From positions 1 through 39,207 of the forward strand of contig JAZQTU010000037.1 of the NCBI GenBank assembly GCA_045630965.1: a stretch of DNA of 39,207 bases, read 5' to 3'. This document shows, piece by piece, positions 1 through 6,735 of this stretch. Position 1 is the first letter of the stretch. Each line of letters begins with the position of its first letter. The notes under the pieces were generated by a model that worked only from the letters and a program-made list of their open reading frames with translations, had not been told where the DNA came from and ran no database searches. The translations under genes were made by a program, and so were the position numbers. The stretch is from HGM04593 sp045630965. GTDB lineage: Bacteria > Bacteroidota > Bacteroidia > Bacteroidales > Bacteroidaceae.

Positions 1-780
1 ATAGGTCAGATACTGCTGGCCGAAGGTCATCCAGAAACGGGCACGCTTTATGGTCGGGAAGTTGATTACAAGACTTTCAATCTCCTCGTGATGCAAAAGA
101 TAGCTTTCGCGTGGACCGATGTTGGGATAGTTCAATGGCTGATGAATCTCCATTGGTTCAGTCTCGATATACTTTCCATTCTCGTAGTAAAGTCCCTTCT
201 GTGTAATTTCACGGATGTTGATTTCGGGATTGAAGTTGGTAGCGAATGCCTTGTGGTGGTTACCTGCGTTGCAGTCAACGATATCAAGGTAGTGAATCTC
301 GTCGAAATAGTGCTTTGCAGCATAAGCGGTAAACACACTGGTCACGCCCGGATCGAATCCGCAACCCAGAATGGCGCAAAGACCGGCTTTCTCGAAGCGC
401 TCGCGATAAGCCCACTGCCAACTGTACTCGAAGTGAGCCTCATCCTTGGGTTCATAGTTGGCGGTATCCAGATAGTTGCAACCGGTCTGCAGACAAGCCT
501 CCATGATTGTAAGGTCCTGATAAGGCAAGGCCAGGTTCATCACGATATCGGGTTTGTATGAGCCAAGCAGTTCCACAAGCTGCTCCACACTGTCTGCATC
601 CACCTGTGCTGTCTGCACGTTTGTTCCGTACTTTTTGTTAAGTACGTCAGCCAAAGCATCGCACTTCTTTTTTGTACGACTGGCAATCATTATTTCGGTG
701 AACACTTCCGTATTCTGGCACACCTTATGTGCCGCAACAGTAGCCACGCCTCCGGCTCCTATGATCAGAACTCTTCCCAT
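1..780 (-). CDS. Saccharopine dehydrogenase-like / carboxynorspermidine synthase (3' end outside window)
   Basis: The minus strand is open from an ATG at 778-780 to the window edge, giving 260 residues with no stop. The N-terminus (MGRVLIIGAGGVATVAAH) is a Rossmann nucleotide-binding loop with GAGGVA at residues 8-13. Later stretches such as DTANYEPKDEAHFEYSWQ and ILGCGFDPGVTSVFTAYA are typical of the saccharopine dehydrogenase family, subgroup carboxynorspermidine dehydrogenase. That enzyme reductively condenses aspartate semialdehyde with a diamine using NADPH in sym-norspermidine/spermidine synthesis, in the cytoplasm. Family members are near 400 residues, so about a third of the gene is missing. 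A partner decarboxylase (nspC) is not visible. The family assignment is firm; the exact substrate is inferred. Confidence 0.85.
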   Translation of the reverse strand, partial: MGRVLIIGAGGVATVAAHKVCQNTEVFTEIMIASRTKKKCDALADVLNKKYGTNVQTAQVDADSVEQLVELLGSYKPDIVMNLALPYQDLTIMEACLQTGCNYLDTANYEPKDEAHFEYSWQWAYRERFEKAGLCAILGCGFDPGVTSVFTAYAAKHYFDEIHYLDIVDCNAGNHHKAFATNFNPEINIREITQKGLYYENGKYIETEPMEIHQPLNYPNIGPRESYLLHHEEIESLVINFPTIKRARFWMTFGQQYLTY

Positions 781-875
781 TTTACTAAACGATTAAAAGT
801 TGATAAATATCTTAATTATTACTGTTTCATTCACCAGCACACCGCACGGCGTAGACTGCGCAATGTACATTTTCA

Positions 876-907
876 CAAAAGTAATACAAAAAAAACAGAA
901 ATGCAAC
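876..907 (-). promoter_or_regulatory. Bacteroidetes-type promoter of the dehydrogenase gene
   Basis: Read on the minus strand, TACTTTTG at 876-883 matches the Bacteroides -7 consensus TAnnTTTG exactly. GTTG at 904-907, 20 bases upstream, is a one-mismatch -33 box. It points leftward at the ATG at 780, leaving a leader of about 90 bases. Confidence 0.55.
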
Positions 908-936
908 GGTGCAGGCGCAAGCACTATTACTTTTTT

Positions 937-1078
937 TGGCAATCAGCCCCGACAAAGATTGCCATGCCAATGCACCAGCGCAATGGCAGACGTGCCAAGC
1001 CAAAGAAAAATATGACACAATGTCACACAAATTCTTTTCGTTTGGCAGAAAACCGTGCCACAAAAGCAGAGTGTGACA
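937..1078. promoter_or_regulatory. Cluster of dyads upstream of dnaK (candidate activator or repressor sites)
   Basis: Several short inverted repeats sit in the intergenic region: TGGCAATC (937-944) with GATTGCCA (957-964); TGGCA-GACG-TGCCA (984-997); TGACA-CAA-TGTCA (1013-1025); TGGCA (1043-1047) with TGCCA (1056-1060). A TGTGACA half-site at 1072-1078 is the reverse complement of TGTCACA at 1021-1027. They lie about 25 to 165 bases upstream of the -24/-12-like site, where bacterial enhancer-binding proteins commonly bind. No protein can be named from the sequence. Confidence 0.45.
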
Positions 1079-1101
1079 AAAGAAAAACATCGAAAACCCT
1101 T

Positions 1102-1117
1102 TGGCACGCACTTTGTT
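1102..1117 (+). promoter_or_regulatory. Candidate sigma-54 (-24/-12) promoter of dnaK
   Basis: TGGCACG at 1102-1108 is followed by TTGTT at 1113-1117. The GG (1103) and the GT (1115) are 12 bases apart, as in the consensus TGGCACG-N4-TTGCW, with one change in the -12 element (GT for GC). Its start site would lie near 1127, about 60 bases before the dnaK ATG. A sigma-A-type alternative (TTTG at 1100-1103, TAATATTTAG at 1118-1127) fits the Bacteroidetes consensus less well. A small GCGGC/GCCGC hairpin (1133-1150) lies in the leader. Confidence 0.45.
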
Positions 1118-1189
1118 TAATATTTAGCAGAAGCGGCCGGGATTCGCCGCCGACAAACACGATTAATAATAAATAAAAAAATAAGAATT

Positions 1190-3082
1190 ATGGGAAAAAT
1201 TATTGGTATCGACTTGGGTACAACCAACTCATGTGTTGCAGTTTTTGAGGGCAACGAGCCTGTAGTAATCACAAACAGCGAGGGCAAGCGCACTACTCCG
1301 TCAATTGTCGCTTTCGACAACAACGGCGAGCGCAAGATCGGCGACCCTGCAAAGCGCCAGGCTGTGACAAACCCACAGCGCACAATCTTCTCTATCAAGC
1401 GTTTTATGGGTGAGAACTGGGCGCAGGTGAGCAAGGAGATTTCACGTGTTCCTTATAAGGTAGTTGAGGAGAACAATATGCCTCGCGTTGACATCGACGG
1501 GCGTCTCTACACTCCACAGGAGATTTCGGCAATGGTTCTTCAGAAGATGAAGAAGACTGCCGAGGAGTATCTTGGCCAGGAGGTAACAGAGGCTGTCATC
1601 ACAGTCCCAGCTTACTTCAGCGACAGCCAGCGCCAGGCAACAAAGGAGGCCGGCCAGATTGCAGGCCTTGAGGTTAAGCGTATCGTGAACGAGCCTACAG
1701 CCGCAGCTCTTGCATACGGCGTAGACAAGTCGAACAAGGATATGAAGATTGCAGTGTTCGACCTCGGTGGCGGTACATTCGATATCTCAATCCTTGAGTT
1801 CGGTGGCGGTGTGTTCGAGGTTCTTTCAACAAACGGTGACACACACCTTGGTGGTGACGATTTCGACCAGGTTATTATCGACTGGCTTGCAAACGAGTTC
1901 AAGGCTGAAGAGGGCGCAGACCTCACAGCAGACCCAATGGCATTGCAGCGCTTGAAGGAGGCTGCAGAAAAGGCAAAGATTGAATTGTCATCTACCACTT
2001 CAACAGAGATTAACCTCCCTTATATCACAGCTGTAAACGGCATGCCAAAGCACTTGGTTAAGACTTTGACACGTGCTAAGTTCGAATCATTGGCACACAA
2101 CCTCATCCAGGCTTGCCTTGAGCCATGTAAGAAGGCGATGAGCGACGCTGGCTTGAACAATGCAGACATTGACGAGGTTATCCTTGTAGGTGGTTCTACA
2201 CGTATCCCAGCTGTACAGAAGGTTGTTGAAGACTTCTTCGGCAAGACTCCTTCAAAGGGTGTTAACCCAGACGAGGTTGTAGCAGTAGGTGCAGCTATCC
2301 AGGGCGCCATCCTCAACAAGGAAGGCGGTGTAGGTGACATTGTATTGCTCGACGTTACTCCACTGTCAATGGGTATCGAGACCCTTGGTGGCGTTATGAC
2401 AAAGCTTATCGAAGCCAATACATCAATCCCTTGCAAGAAGAGCGAAACATTCTCTACTGCAGCCGACAACCAGACAGAGGTTACAATCCACGTACTCCAG
2501 GGAGAGCGTCCAATGGCTAACCAGAACAAGTCTATCGGTCAGTTCAACCTCACAGGCATAGCTCCTGCACGCCGTGGTATTCCACAGATTGAGGTTACAT
2601 TCGATATCGACGCTAACGGTATCCTCAAAGTATCAGCAAAGGACAAGGCTACAGGCAAGGAGCAGGCAATCCGCATCGAGGCATCATCAGGCTTGAGCAA
2701 GGAAGAGATTGAGCGTATGAAACAGGAAGCTGAGGCAAATGCTGATGCAGACAAGAAGGAGCGCGAGAAGATCGACAAGCTCAACCAGGCAGACTCAATG
2801 GTATTCCAGACAAAGAACCAGTTGAGCGAGCTCGGCGACAAGATTCCTGCAGACAAGAAAGCTCCAATCGAGGCTGCAGTACAGAAGCTCGAAGAGGCTC
2901 ACAAAGCGCAGGACCTTGCAGGCATTGATGCAGCTACAGCAGAACTCAACAACGCATGGCAGGCAGCAAGTGCAGAGATGTATGCACAGAGCGGTGCTCA
3001 GGGCGCACAAGGCGGTCAGCAGACAAACGAGCAGAAGCACGGCGATGACGTTCAGGATGCAGAGTTCGAGGAAGTGAAGTAA
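1190..3082 (+). CDS. dnaK: Chaperone DnaK (Hsp70)
   Basis: This is a 630-residue, full-length Hsp70, a cytoplasmic ATP-dependent chaperone that binds unfolded segments and works with DnaJ and GrpE. The ATPase domain starts with GIDLGTTNS (residues 6-14) and contains the DLGGGTFDISILEFGGGVFEV phosphate-binding region, VPAYFSDSQRQATKEAG and ILVGGSTRIPAVQ. The substrate domain follows DVTPLSMGIETLGGVMTKLI. The tail ends in the conserved acidic DDVQDAEFEEVK. The gene stands alone between a long regulatory leader and a strong terminator; grpE and dnaJ are not adjacent. No CIRCE element is present upstream, but there are dyads and a sigma-54-like site, which would be an unusual control for this gene. 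Confidence 0.98.
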   Translation: MGKIIGIDLGTTNSCVAVFEGNEPVVITNSEGKRTTPSIVAFDNNGERKIGDPAKRQAVTNPQRTIFSIKRFMGENWAQVSKEISRVPYKVVEENNMPRVDIDGRLYTPQEISAMVLQKMKKTAEEYLGQEVTEAVITVPAYFSDSQRQATKEAGQIAGLEVKRIVNEPTAAALAYGVDKSNKDMKIAVFDLGGGTFDISILEFGGGVFEVLSTNGDTHLGGDDFDQVIIDWLANEFKAEEGADLTADPMALQRLKEAAEKAKIELSSTTSTEINLPYITAVNGMPKHLVKTLTRAKFESLAHNLIQACLEPCKKAMSDAGLNNADIDEVILVGGSTRIPAVQKVVEDFFGKTPSKGVNPDEVVAVGAAIQGAILNKEGGVGDIVLLDVTPLSMGIETLGGVMTKLIEANTSIPCKKSETFSTAADNQTEVTIHVLQGERPMANQNKSIGQFNLTGIAPARRGIPQIEVTFDIDANGILKVSAKDKATGKEQAIRIEASSGLSKEEIERMKQEAEANADADKKEREKIDKLNQADSMVFQTKNQLSELGDKIPADKKAPIEAAVQKLEEAHKAQDLAGIDAATAELNNAWQAASAEMYAQSGAQGAQGGQQTNEQKHGDDVQDAEFEEVK

Positions 3083-3099
3083 AATCTAAAAACTCAAAT

Positions 3100-3141
3100 A
3101 AGAACTCCGGATGCAGTTTGTAAACTGCATCCGGAGTTCTT
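3100..3141 (+). terminator. Terminator of dnaK with a perfect 20-bp stem
   Basis: Bases 3100-3119 and 3122-3141 are exact reverse complements separated only by GT, and a T/A-rich tail follows. It begins 18 bases after the dnaK stop codon. In RNA the innermost pairs would open to form the loop. Confidence 0.9.
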
Positions 3142-3297
3142 ATATATTAACATGGTATGTGCCACAATTCCTATTGCAGTTAGTTGTACTATATTAAAAT
3201 CTTCTTCAATATATATTCTCCTCAACTTCCATTGTTAAAGAATTTTAGTTTTCGGTACAAAAAAGATGCTTTGTTTCGTTTTTAGGATTATAAGACG

Positions 3298-3305
3298 TAT
3301 TTTTG
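3298..3305 (+). promoter_or_regulatory. Possible -7 box for the PHP/EptA-like operon
   Basis: TATTTTTG matches TAnnTTTG. The best -33 candidates are TTTG at 3270-3273, which is 24 bases away and a little long, or TTTC at 3274-3277, which is 20 bases away. If it is used, transcription starts near 3312. That argues against the TTG start at 3303 and for the ATG at 3318 or 3324 with a very short leader. Confidence 0.35.
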
Positions 3306-3317
3306 TCTGTGAATAAG

Positions 3318-4529
3318 ATGATTATGAAAATCCTGAAGAAATCTATACGTATTGTTTTTAAGAGCCTGATTGCCGTTTTAATCATAGCCCTCATGGCCGT
3401 TGTTACGACAAGCGTCAGCCCTATATACGATTTTGACGAACCTGCACCGTTCTGCGGTCCTGACATTTTCAACCCTTATCATAATTTAGACACCACACAT
3501 TGTTGGAAGAAGGCAAACTTTCATGTACATACCCGTGTGGAAGGCGCTCTCAACGAATGTAAATACTGGCCCGAAGAGGTTTACCGTTTCCATGAAAAGT
3601 TAGGATATGACATTGTGACATTCTCGAACCACAATGAACTGACCAAGCACCCTTTTGACAGCACATTGCAGGTCAATGTATATGAACACGGCTACAACCT
3701 CTTCAAGTTCCACAAACTGGTATTCGGGAGCAAGAGTGTCAACCGTTTTGACCACCTGTTGCCATTCCTGGCATCGCAAAGACAGTTCCAACTGGACATT
3801 CTTGGTAAAGAGAGTGAGATTATACAGTTCAATCACCCGTTGCGAACTGCGCTCACCACAAAAAAACTTATGGAAAATATCAGCGGGTATGACATAATGG
3901 AACTTGACTGTGGGAAAAGCACGGAAAACGAGTTCTGGGACTGGGCGTTGAGTGCCGGGCACTACAGCTTCGGGCTTGCCAATGACGACCTTCACTTCCC
4001 CGACAGGACAAGCAAATTTGCACGCCGTTGCAACTTCCTGTGTACCCCGTCTGCCACATACGAAGATATCAAAGCAACACTCCTTGGCGGATGTTACTAC
4101 TCTATGAGAATACCCGACTACGGCAAAGGCAATTGGGATGTAAAAATAGAGAAGAACAGAGATTTACCCTTTGTAAAAGAGATTGGACTGAACAACAACA
4201 CCATATACATCCAACTGTCGCAGACAGCCGACAGCATAAAGGTGTTCGGGCAAGACCATTCTACCCTACTGAAAATAACAGACAGCGACAGTGCAAGCTA
4301 CAGCATGAAGGATAGCGACCCTTATGCACGCTTCACGGTATATTTCCCAGGCGGAGAGGTTATCTATTCAAACCCCTTTGCACGTTATGACGCAAGCGTT
4401 TCCGACTTCCCCGGAAGCAAGAACACCCATAACAGAAACATTCCGTTGACAATACTTTTCAACGCTGTTCTAATCGTTCTATCAGCATTACTTGTATTTA
4501 CATTCTACAGAACAATTATAAAAAGATGA
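3318..4529 (+). CDS. Membrane-anchored PHP-domain putative metal-dependent phosphoesterase
   Basis: The protein has about 403 residues from ATG 3318; ATG 3324 is equally plausible. An N-terminal hydrophobic segment (IVFKSLIAVLIIALMAVVTT) and a C-terminal one (IPLTILFNAVLIVLSALLVFTF) flank a domain that should face the periplasm. PHP-type metal-ligand motifs occur in order: FHVHT (near residue 70), FSNHNE, VYEHG, FNHPLR and ANDDLHF. The PHP superfamily includes polymerase-associated and histidinol-phosphate phosphatases that hydrolyse phosphate esters with clustered metal ions. Here the usual Asp of motif II is replaced by Asn (SNHN). The stop overlaps the start of the next gene (ATGA), so translation is probably coupled with the phosphoethanolamine-transferase-like protein. 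A role on a phosphorylated envelope substrate is inferred; the substrate is unknown. Confidence 0.75.
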   Translation: MIMKILKKSIRIVFKSLIAVLIIALMAVVTTSVSPIYDFDEPAPFCGPDIFNPYHNLDTTHCWKKANFHVHTRVEGALNECKYWPEEVYRFHEKLGYDIVTFSNHNELTKHPFDSTLQVNVYEHGYNLFKFHKLVFGSKSVNRFDHLLPFLASQRQFQLDILGKESEIIQFNHPLRTALTTKKLMENISGYDIMELDCGKSTENEFWDWALSAGHYSFGLANDDLHFPDRTSKFARRCNFLCTPSATYEDIKATLLGGCYYSMRIPDYGKGNWDVKIEKNRDLPFVKEIGLNNNTIYIQLSQTADSIKVFGQDHSTLLKITDSDSASYSMKDSDPYARFTVYFPGGEVIYSNPFARYDASVSDFPGSKNTHNRNIPLTILFNAVLIVLSALLVFTFYRTIIKR

Positions 4530-6061
4530 AATTGGATTTTCTTAAAAAGCCTGAAGGCATTCAAGGTACCAGCATTGTACTGAGCATTTACACAACACTC
4601 GTATTCCACGTTCCGGCATTCAAGGCTGTACTTGAGAACATCGAGAGCGGTTGGAACGGAGCGCTTATTTTTACAAGTGTTGCAGTACTGATGCTCGTAG
4701 TAAACTTTTTCTTCTACTACTTGCTGTTATGGCTTGGACGAACGGTAGGAAAAGCAATTATCGCATTCACATTCATAGCCGATGCCATAAGCCTCTATTT
4801 TATAAACACATACGAGGTACTTATCACAGATTCCATGATGGGTAATGTATTCAACACACGTTACTCCGAAGCATCGGGATTCTTCTCATGGGTAGCAATA
4901 CTATATGTACTGTTCCTTGGTATCCCGCCCTGCATATACCTGTTCGCAAAGAAGACCACATTCTCCACATTCAAGAAATTCCTTGCAAACATAGGAGTGT
5001 CGTTACTGATAATTCTTCTTGTTGTAATAGCCAACATGCGTAACACATTATGGATTGACAACAACTCCACACAGTTAGGCAGTCTGCTTATGCCCTGGTC
5101 ATATACGGTAAACACATTCCGTTACTATGGCAAGGTCAAGAAACGCAACCAGAAGGAGATACTACTCCCCGACGCGCAATTTACCAACGACAGCAAAGAC
5201 GTTGTGGTGCTTGTCATTGGCGAGTCGGCACGCCGACAGAATTTCTCATTGTACGGATATGAACGCAACACAAACCCATTGCTTGCCGGCGACAGCGTAA
5301 AGGCATATATCGCAAATTCCGCAGCCACATATACCACAGCAGCGGTAAAGGCTATACTCGACCACAGACCAACCGGTAAGTTGTATGAAATTCTGCCAAA
5401 CTACCTATATCGCAACGGAGTAGATGTCGTATGGCGTTCATATAATTGGGGACAGCCACCATTGCATATCAAGAAATATATAAACTACAAAGGCCTTGCC
5501 AAGCAATACCCCGAAGCAAAAACAGAATACGACGAACTGCTGCTTGCCGGACTGCAGGAAGAGATACTCTCCAGCGACCACAATAAACAGTTGATTGTGT
5601 TGCATTGCAGCACAAGCCACGGCCCCACATACAACAAGAAATACCCGGCAGAGTTCGAGAAGTTCACTCCCGTATGCAACACCGTTGAGATATCCACAGC
5701 CGACAAACAGGAACTGCTCAACGCATACGACAACACAATCCTTTACACCGACTATCTTGTACATTCAGTGATAGAAGTGCTGAAGCAGATTCCCGACAGA
5801 CGCTGTTGCATGCTGTTCGTGTCCGACCACGGCGAATCACTTGGCGAGGACAACCTCTTCATGCATGGTATGCCAAAAAATGTAGCTCCCAAAGAACAGT
5901 TCGAGATACCGTTCATTGTATGGCACAATGACAGTGCAACACAAACAAAGGATCTTGACGAGGTGGAACAGTATTATGTATTCCACAGCGTAATGAACTG
6001 GCTGGGCATGACCAGCGACATATACAACGAGAATATGAACATTTTTGAACCTGTAAAATAA
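4526..6061 (+). CDS. Phosphoethanolamine transferase-like membrane enzyme (EptA/sulfatase fold)
   Basis: The 511-residue protein has about five N-terminal membrane segments (residues 15-170) followed by a periplasmic alkaline-phosphatase/sulfatase-fold domain. Family motifs visible are LVIGESARRQNFSLYGYERN (metal-binding Glu and the YxRxTNP region), LHCSTSHGPTYNKKYP, and SDHGESLGEDNLFMHGMP. The likely nucleophile is Thr268 in SAATYTTAAV, which aligns with the Thr of the SCGTST motif. The two cysteines that bracket that motif in Neisseria and Escherichia EptA are absent. Such enzymes move phosphoethanolamine from phosphatidylethanolamine to lipid A or other glycans, changing envelope charge and polymyxin sensitivity. 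The gene overlaps the PHP gene by 4 bases and is followed after 8 bases by a DUF4250 gene. The acceptor is unknown. Confidence 0.85.
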   Translation: MKLDFLKKPEGIQGTSIVLSIYTTLVFHVPAFKAVLENIESGWNGALIFTSVAVLMLVVNFFFYYLLLWLGRTVGKAIIAFTFIADAISLYFINTYEVLITDSMMGNVFNTRYSEASGFFSWVAILYVLFLGIPPCIYLFAKKTTFSTFKKFLANIGVSLLIILLVVIANMRNTLWIDNNSTQLGSLLMPWSYTVNTFRYYGKVKKRNQKEILLPDAQFTNDSKDVVVLVIGESARRQNFSLYGYERNTNPLLAGDSVKAYIANSAATYTTAAVKAILDHRPTGKLYEILPNYLYRNGVDVVWRSYNWGQPPLHIKKYINYKGLAKQYPEAKTEYDELLLAGLQEEILSSDHNKQLIVLHCSTSHGPTYNKKYPAEFEKFTPVCNTVEISTADKQELLNAYDNTILYTDYLVHSVIEVLKQIPDRRCCMLFVSDHGESLGEDNLFMHGMPKNVAPKEQFEIPFIVWHNDSATQTKDLDEVEQYYVFHSVMNWLGMTSDIYNENMNIFEPVK

Positions 6062-6069
6062 TACAGACT

Positions 6070-6246
6070 ATGGATTTACCCAAAGACCCTATGATGCTTT
6101 TCAGCACAGTCAACATGTATTTGCGTGACAAATATGAATCACTTGATGAACTCTGTGCCGACCTTGATGTTAACCGCGCAGAATTGGAAGAGAAACTCCG
6201 CGCTGTGGGGTTTGAATACAGCGCAGAGAATAACAAGTTCTGGTAA
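6070..6246 (+). CDS. DUF4250 domain-containing small protein
   Basis: The ORF encodes 58 residues: it starts MDLPKDPMMLFSTVNMYLRD, continues through YESLDELCADLDVNRAELEE, and ends in FW. This is the complete DUF4250 pattern (LPKDPMMLxSxVNxxLRDxY, then a helix-turn-helix-like SLDELCxxLxVDxxELxxxLxxxGYEY). The function of the family is unknown. The charged second half could be a small DNA- or protein-binding helix bundle. It starts 8 bases after the stop of the EptA-like gene and is probably cotranscribed with it. The gene is short but intact and full length for the family. Confidence 0.85.
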   Translation: MDLPKDPMMLFSTVNMYLRDKYESLDELCADLDVNRAELEEKLRAVGFEYSAENNKFW

Positions 6247-6453
6247 TGCCAGAACTTATTTGATTAAAGGGAAAGAACAGCTGCAAAGCAAGGATTACTA
6301 CGATTACTAGAATAGCTAAAATTACTACGTTGTAACCCTAGAAAAACCTAGTTACCCTAGTATAAAAAAGGCAATAATATAGCAGTTGCCCCGAAAGGTT
6401 ATGTCATACTGAGCAAAGCGAAGTATCTCTGTTTTGGGTGGATTTGAGATTCA

Positions 6454-6514
6454 TTGACTTTAGCCCCTGCGGGCGTCGAAAATCAAAGTTGACTTTAGCC
6501 CCTGCGGGCGTCGA
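6454..6514. repeat. Tandem 26-bp direct repeat
   Basis: The segment TTGACTTTAGCCCCTGCGGG plus CGTCGA occurs at 6454-6479 and again at 6489-6514 without mismatch, at a 35-base interval. Each copy contains a small CCCCTGCGGG hairpin. With only two copies there is no case for a CRISPR array. Confidence 0.8.
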
Positions 6515-6578
6515 CCTTCGGTTCCCATGCGGTCGATATGACAACTACGCGAAATTGTCATCCTGAACGGATGTGAAT

Positions 6579-6638
6579 GTTGCGATTGAGCGAGTGAAAT
6601 AAAACTTGTTTTAATTTCACAATGAGCATTAGCAACAT
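6579..6638. repeat. Imperfect long hairpin
   Basis: GTGAAATAAAAC (6594-6605), the loop TT, and GTTTTAATTTCAC (6608-6620) pair with one bulged base. The outer TGTTGC and GCAACA ends pair as well. A similar hairpin with the same style of GAGCGAG/CTCGC flanks lies at 15263-15289, which suggests an interspersed repeat family. It could also end leftward transcription of the receptor operon. Confidence 0.45.
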
Positions 6639-6735
6639 CGCCGAAGGCATCATATCTCAAATTCGCTAATCGTTAAACGTTCCTCGTTAATCGTTTTCAC
6701 TTCTCAATTTTCAGATTTGAGATCTCAGTTCTCCG

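Larger units (their letters stand above)
6247..6735. repeat. Gene-free spacer made of short interspersed repeats
   Basis: No convincing ORF is present. The spacer holds clustered CTAG motifs (6310-6362), a TGTCATACTGAGCAAAGCGA element (6402-6421) of a type common between Bacteroidetes genes, a 26-bp tandem direct repeat, a long hairpin, and a GATCTCAGTTCTCCGTT segment at 6721-6737 that recurs at 15668-15684 with one mismatch. It separates the convergent ends of the DUF4250 gene and the TonB-receptor gene. No strong classical terminator was found. Confidence 0.6.

Noticed and set aside
88..561. 157-residue plus-strand frame
   Set aside because: It is antisense to the saccharopine dehydrogenase-like gene, whose minus-strand translation shows clear family motifs over the whole stretch.
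727..1176. Plus-strand frame (149 residues) and an overlapping minus frame at 827-1111 in the dnaK upstream region
   Set aside because: Low-complexity, basic or hydrophobic translations with no family features; the region is better explained by promoters and dyads.
1080..1189. CIRCE-type HrcA operator before dnaK
   Set aside because: No TTAGCACTC-N9-GAGTGCTAA-like sequence is present; the dyads have different arms.
6454..6514. Possible CRISPR repeats
   Set aside because: Only two copies with a 9-base spacer; no array and no cas genes.
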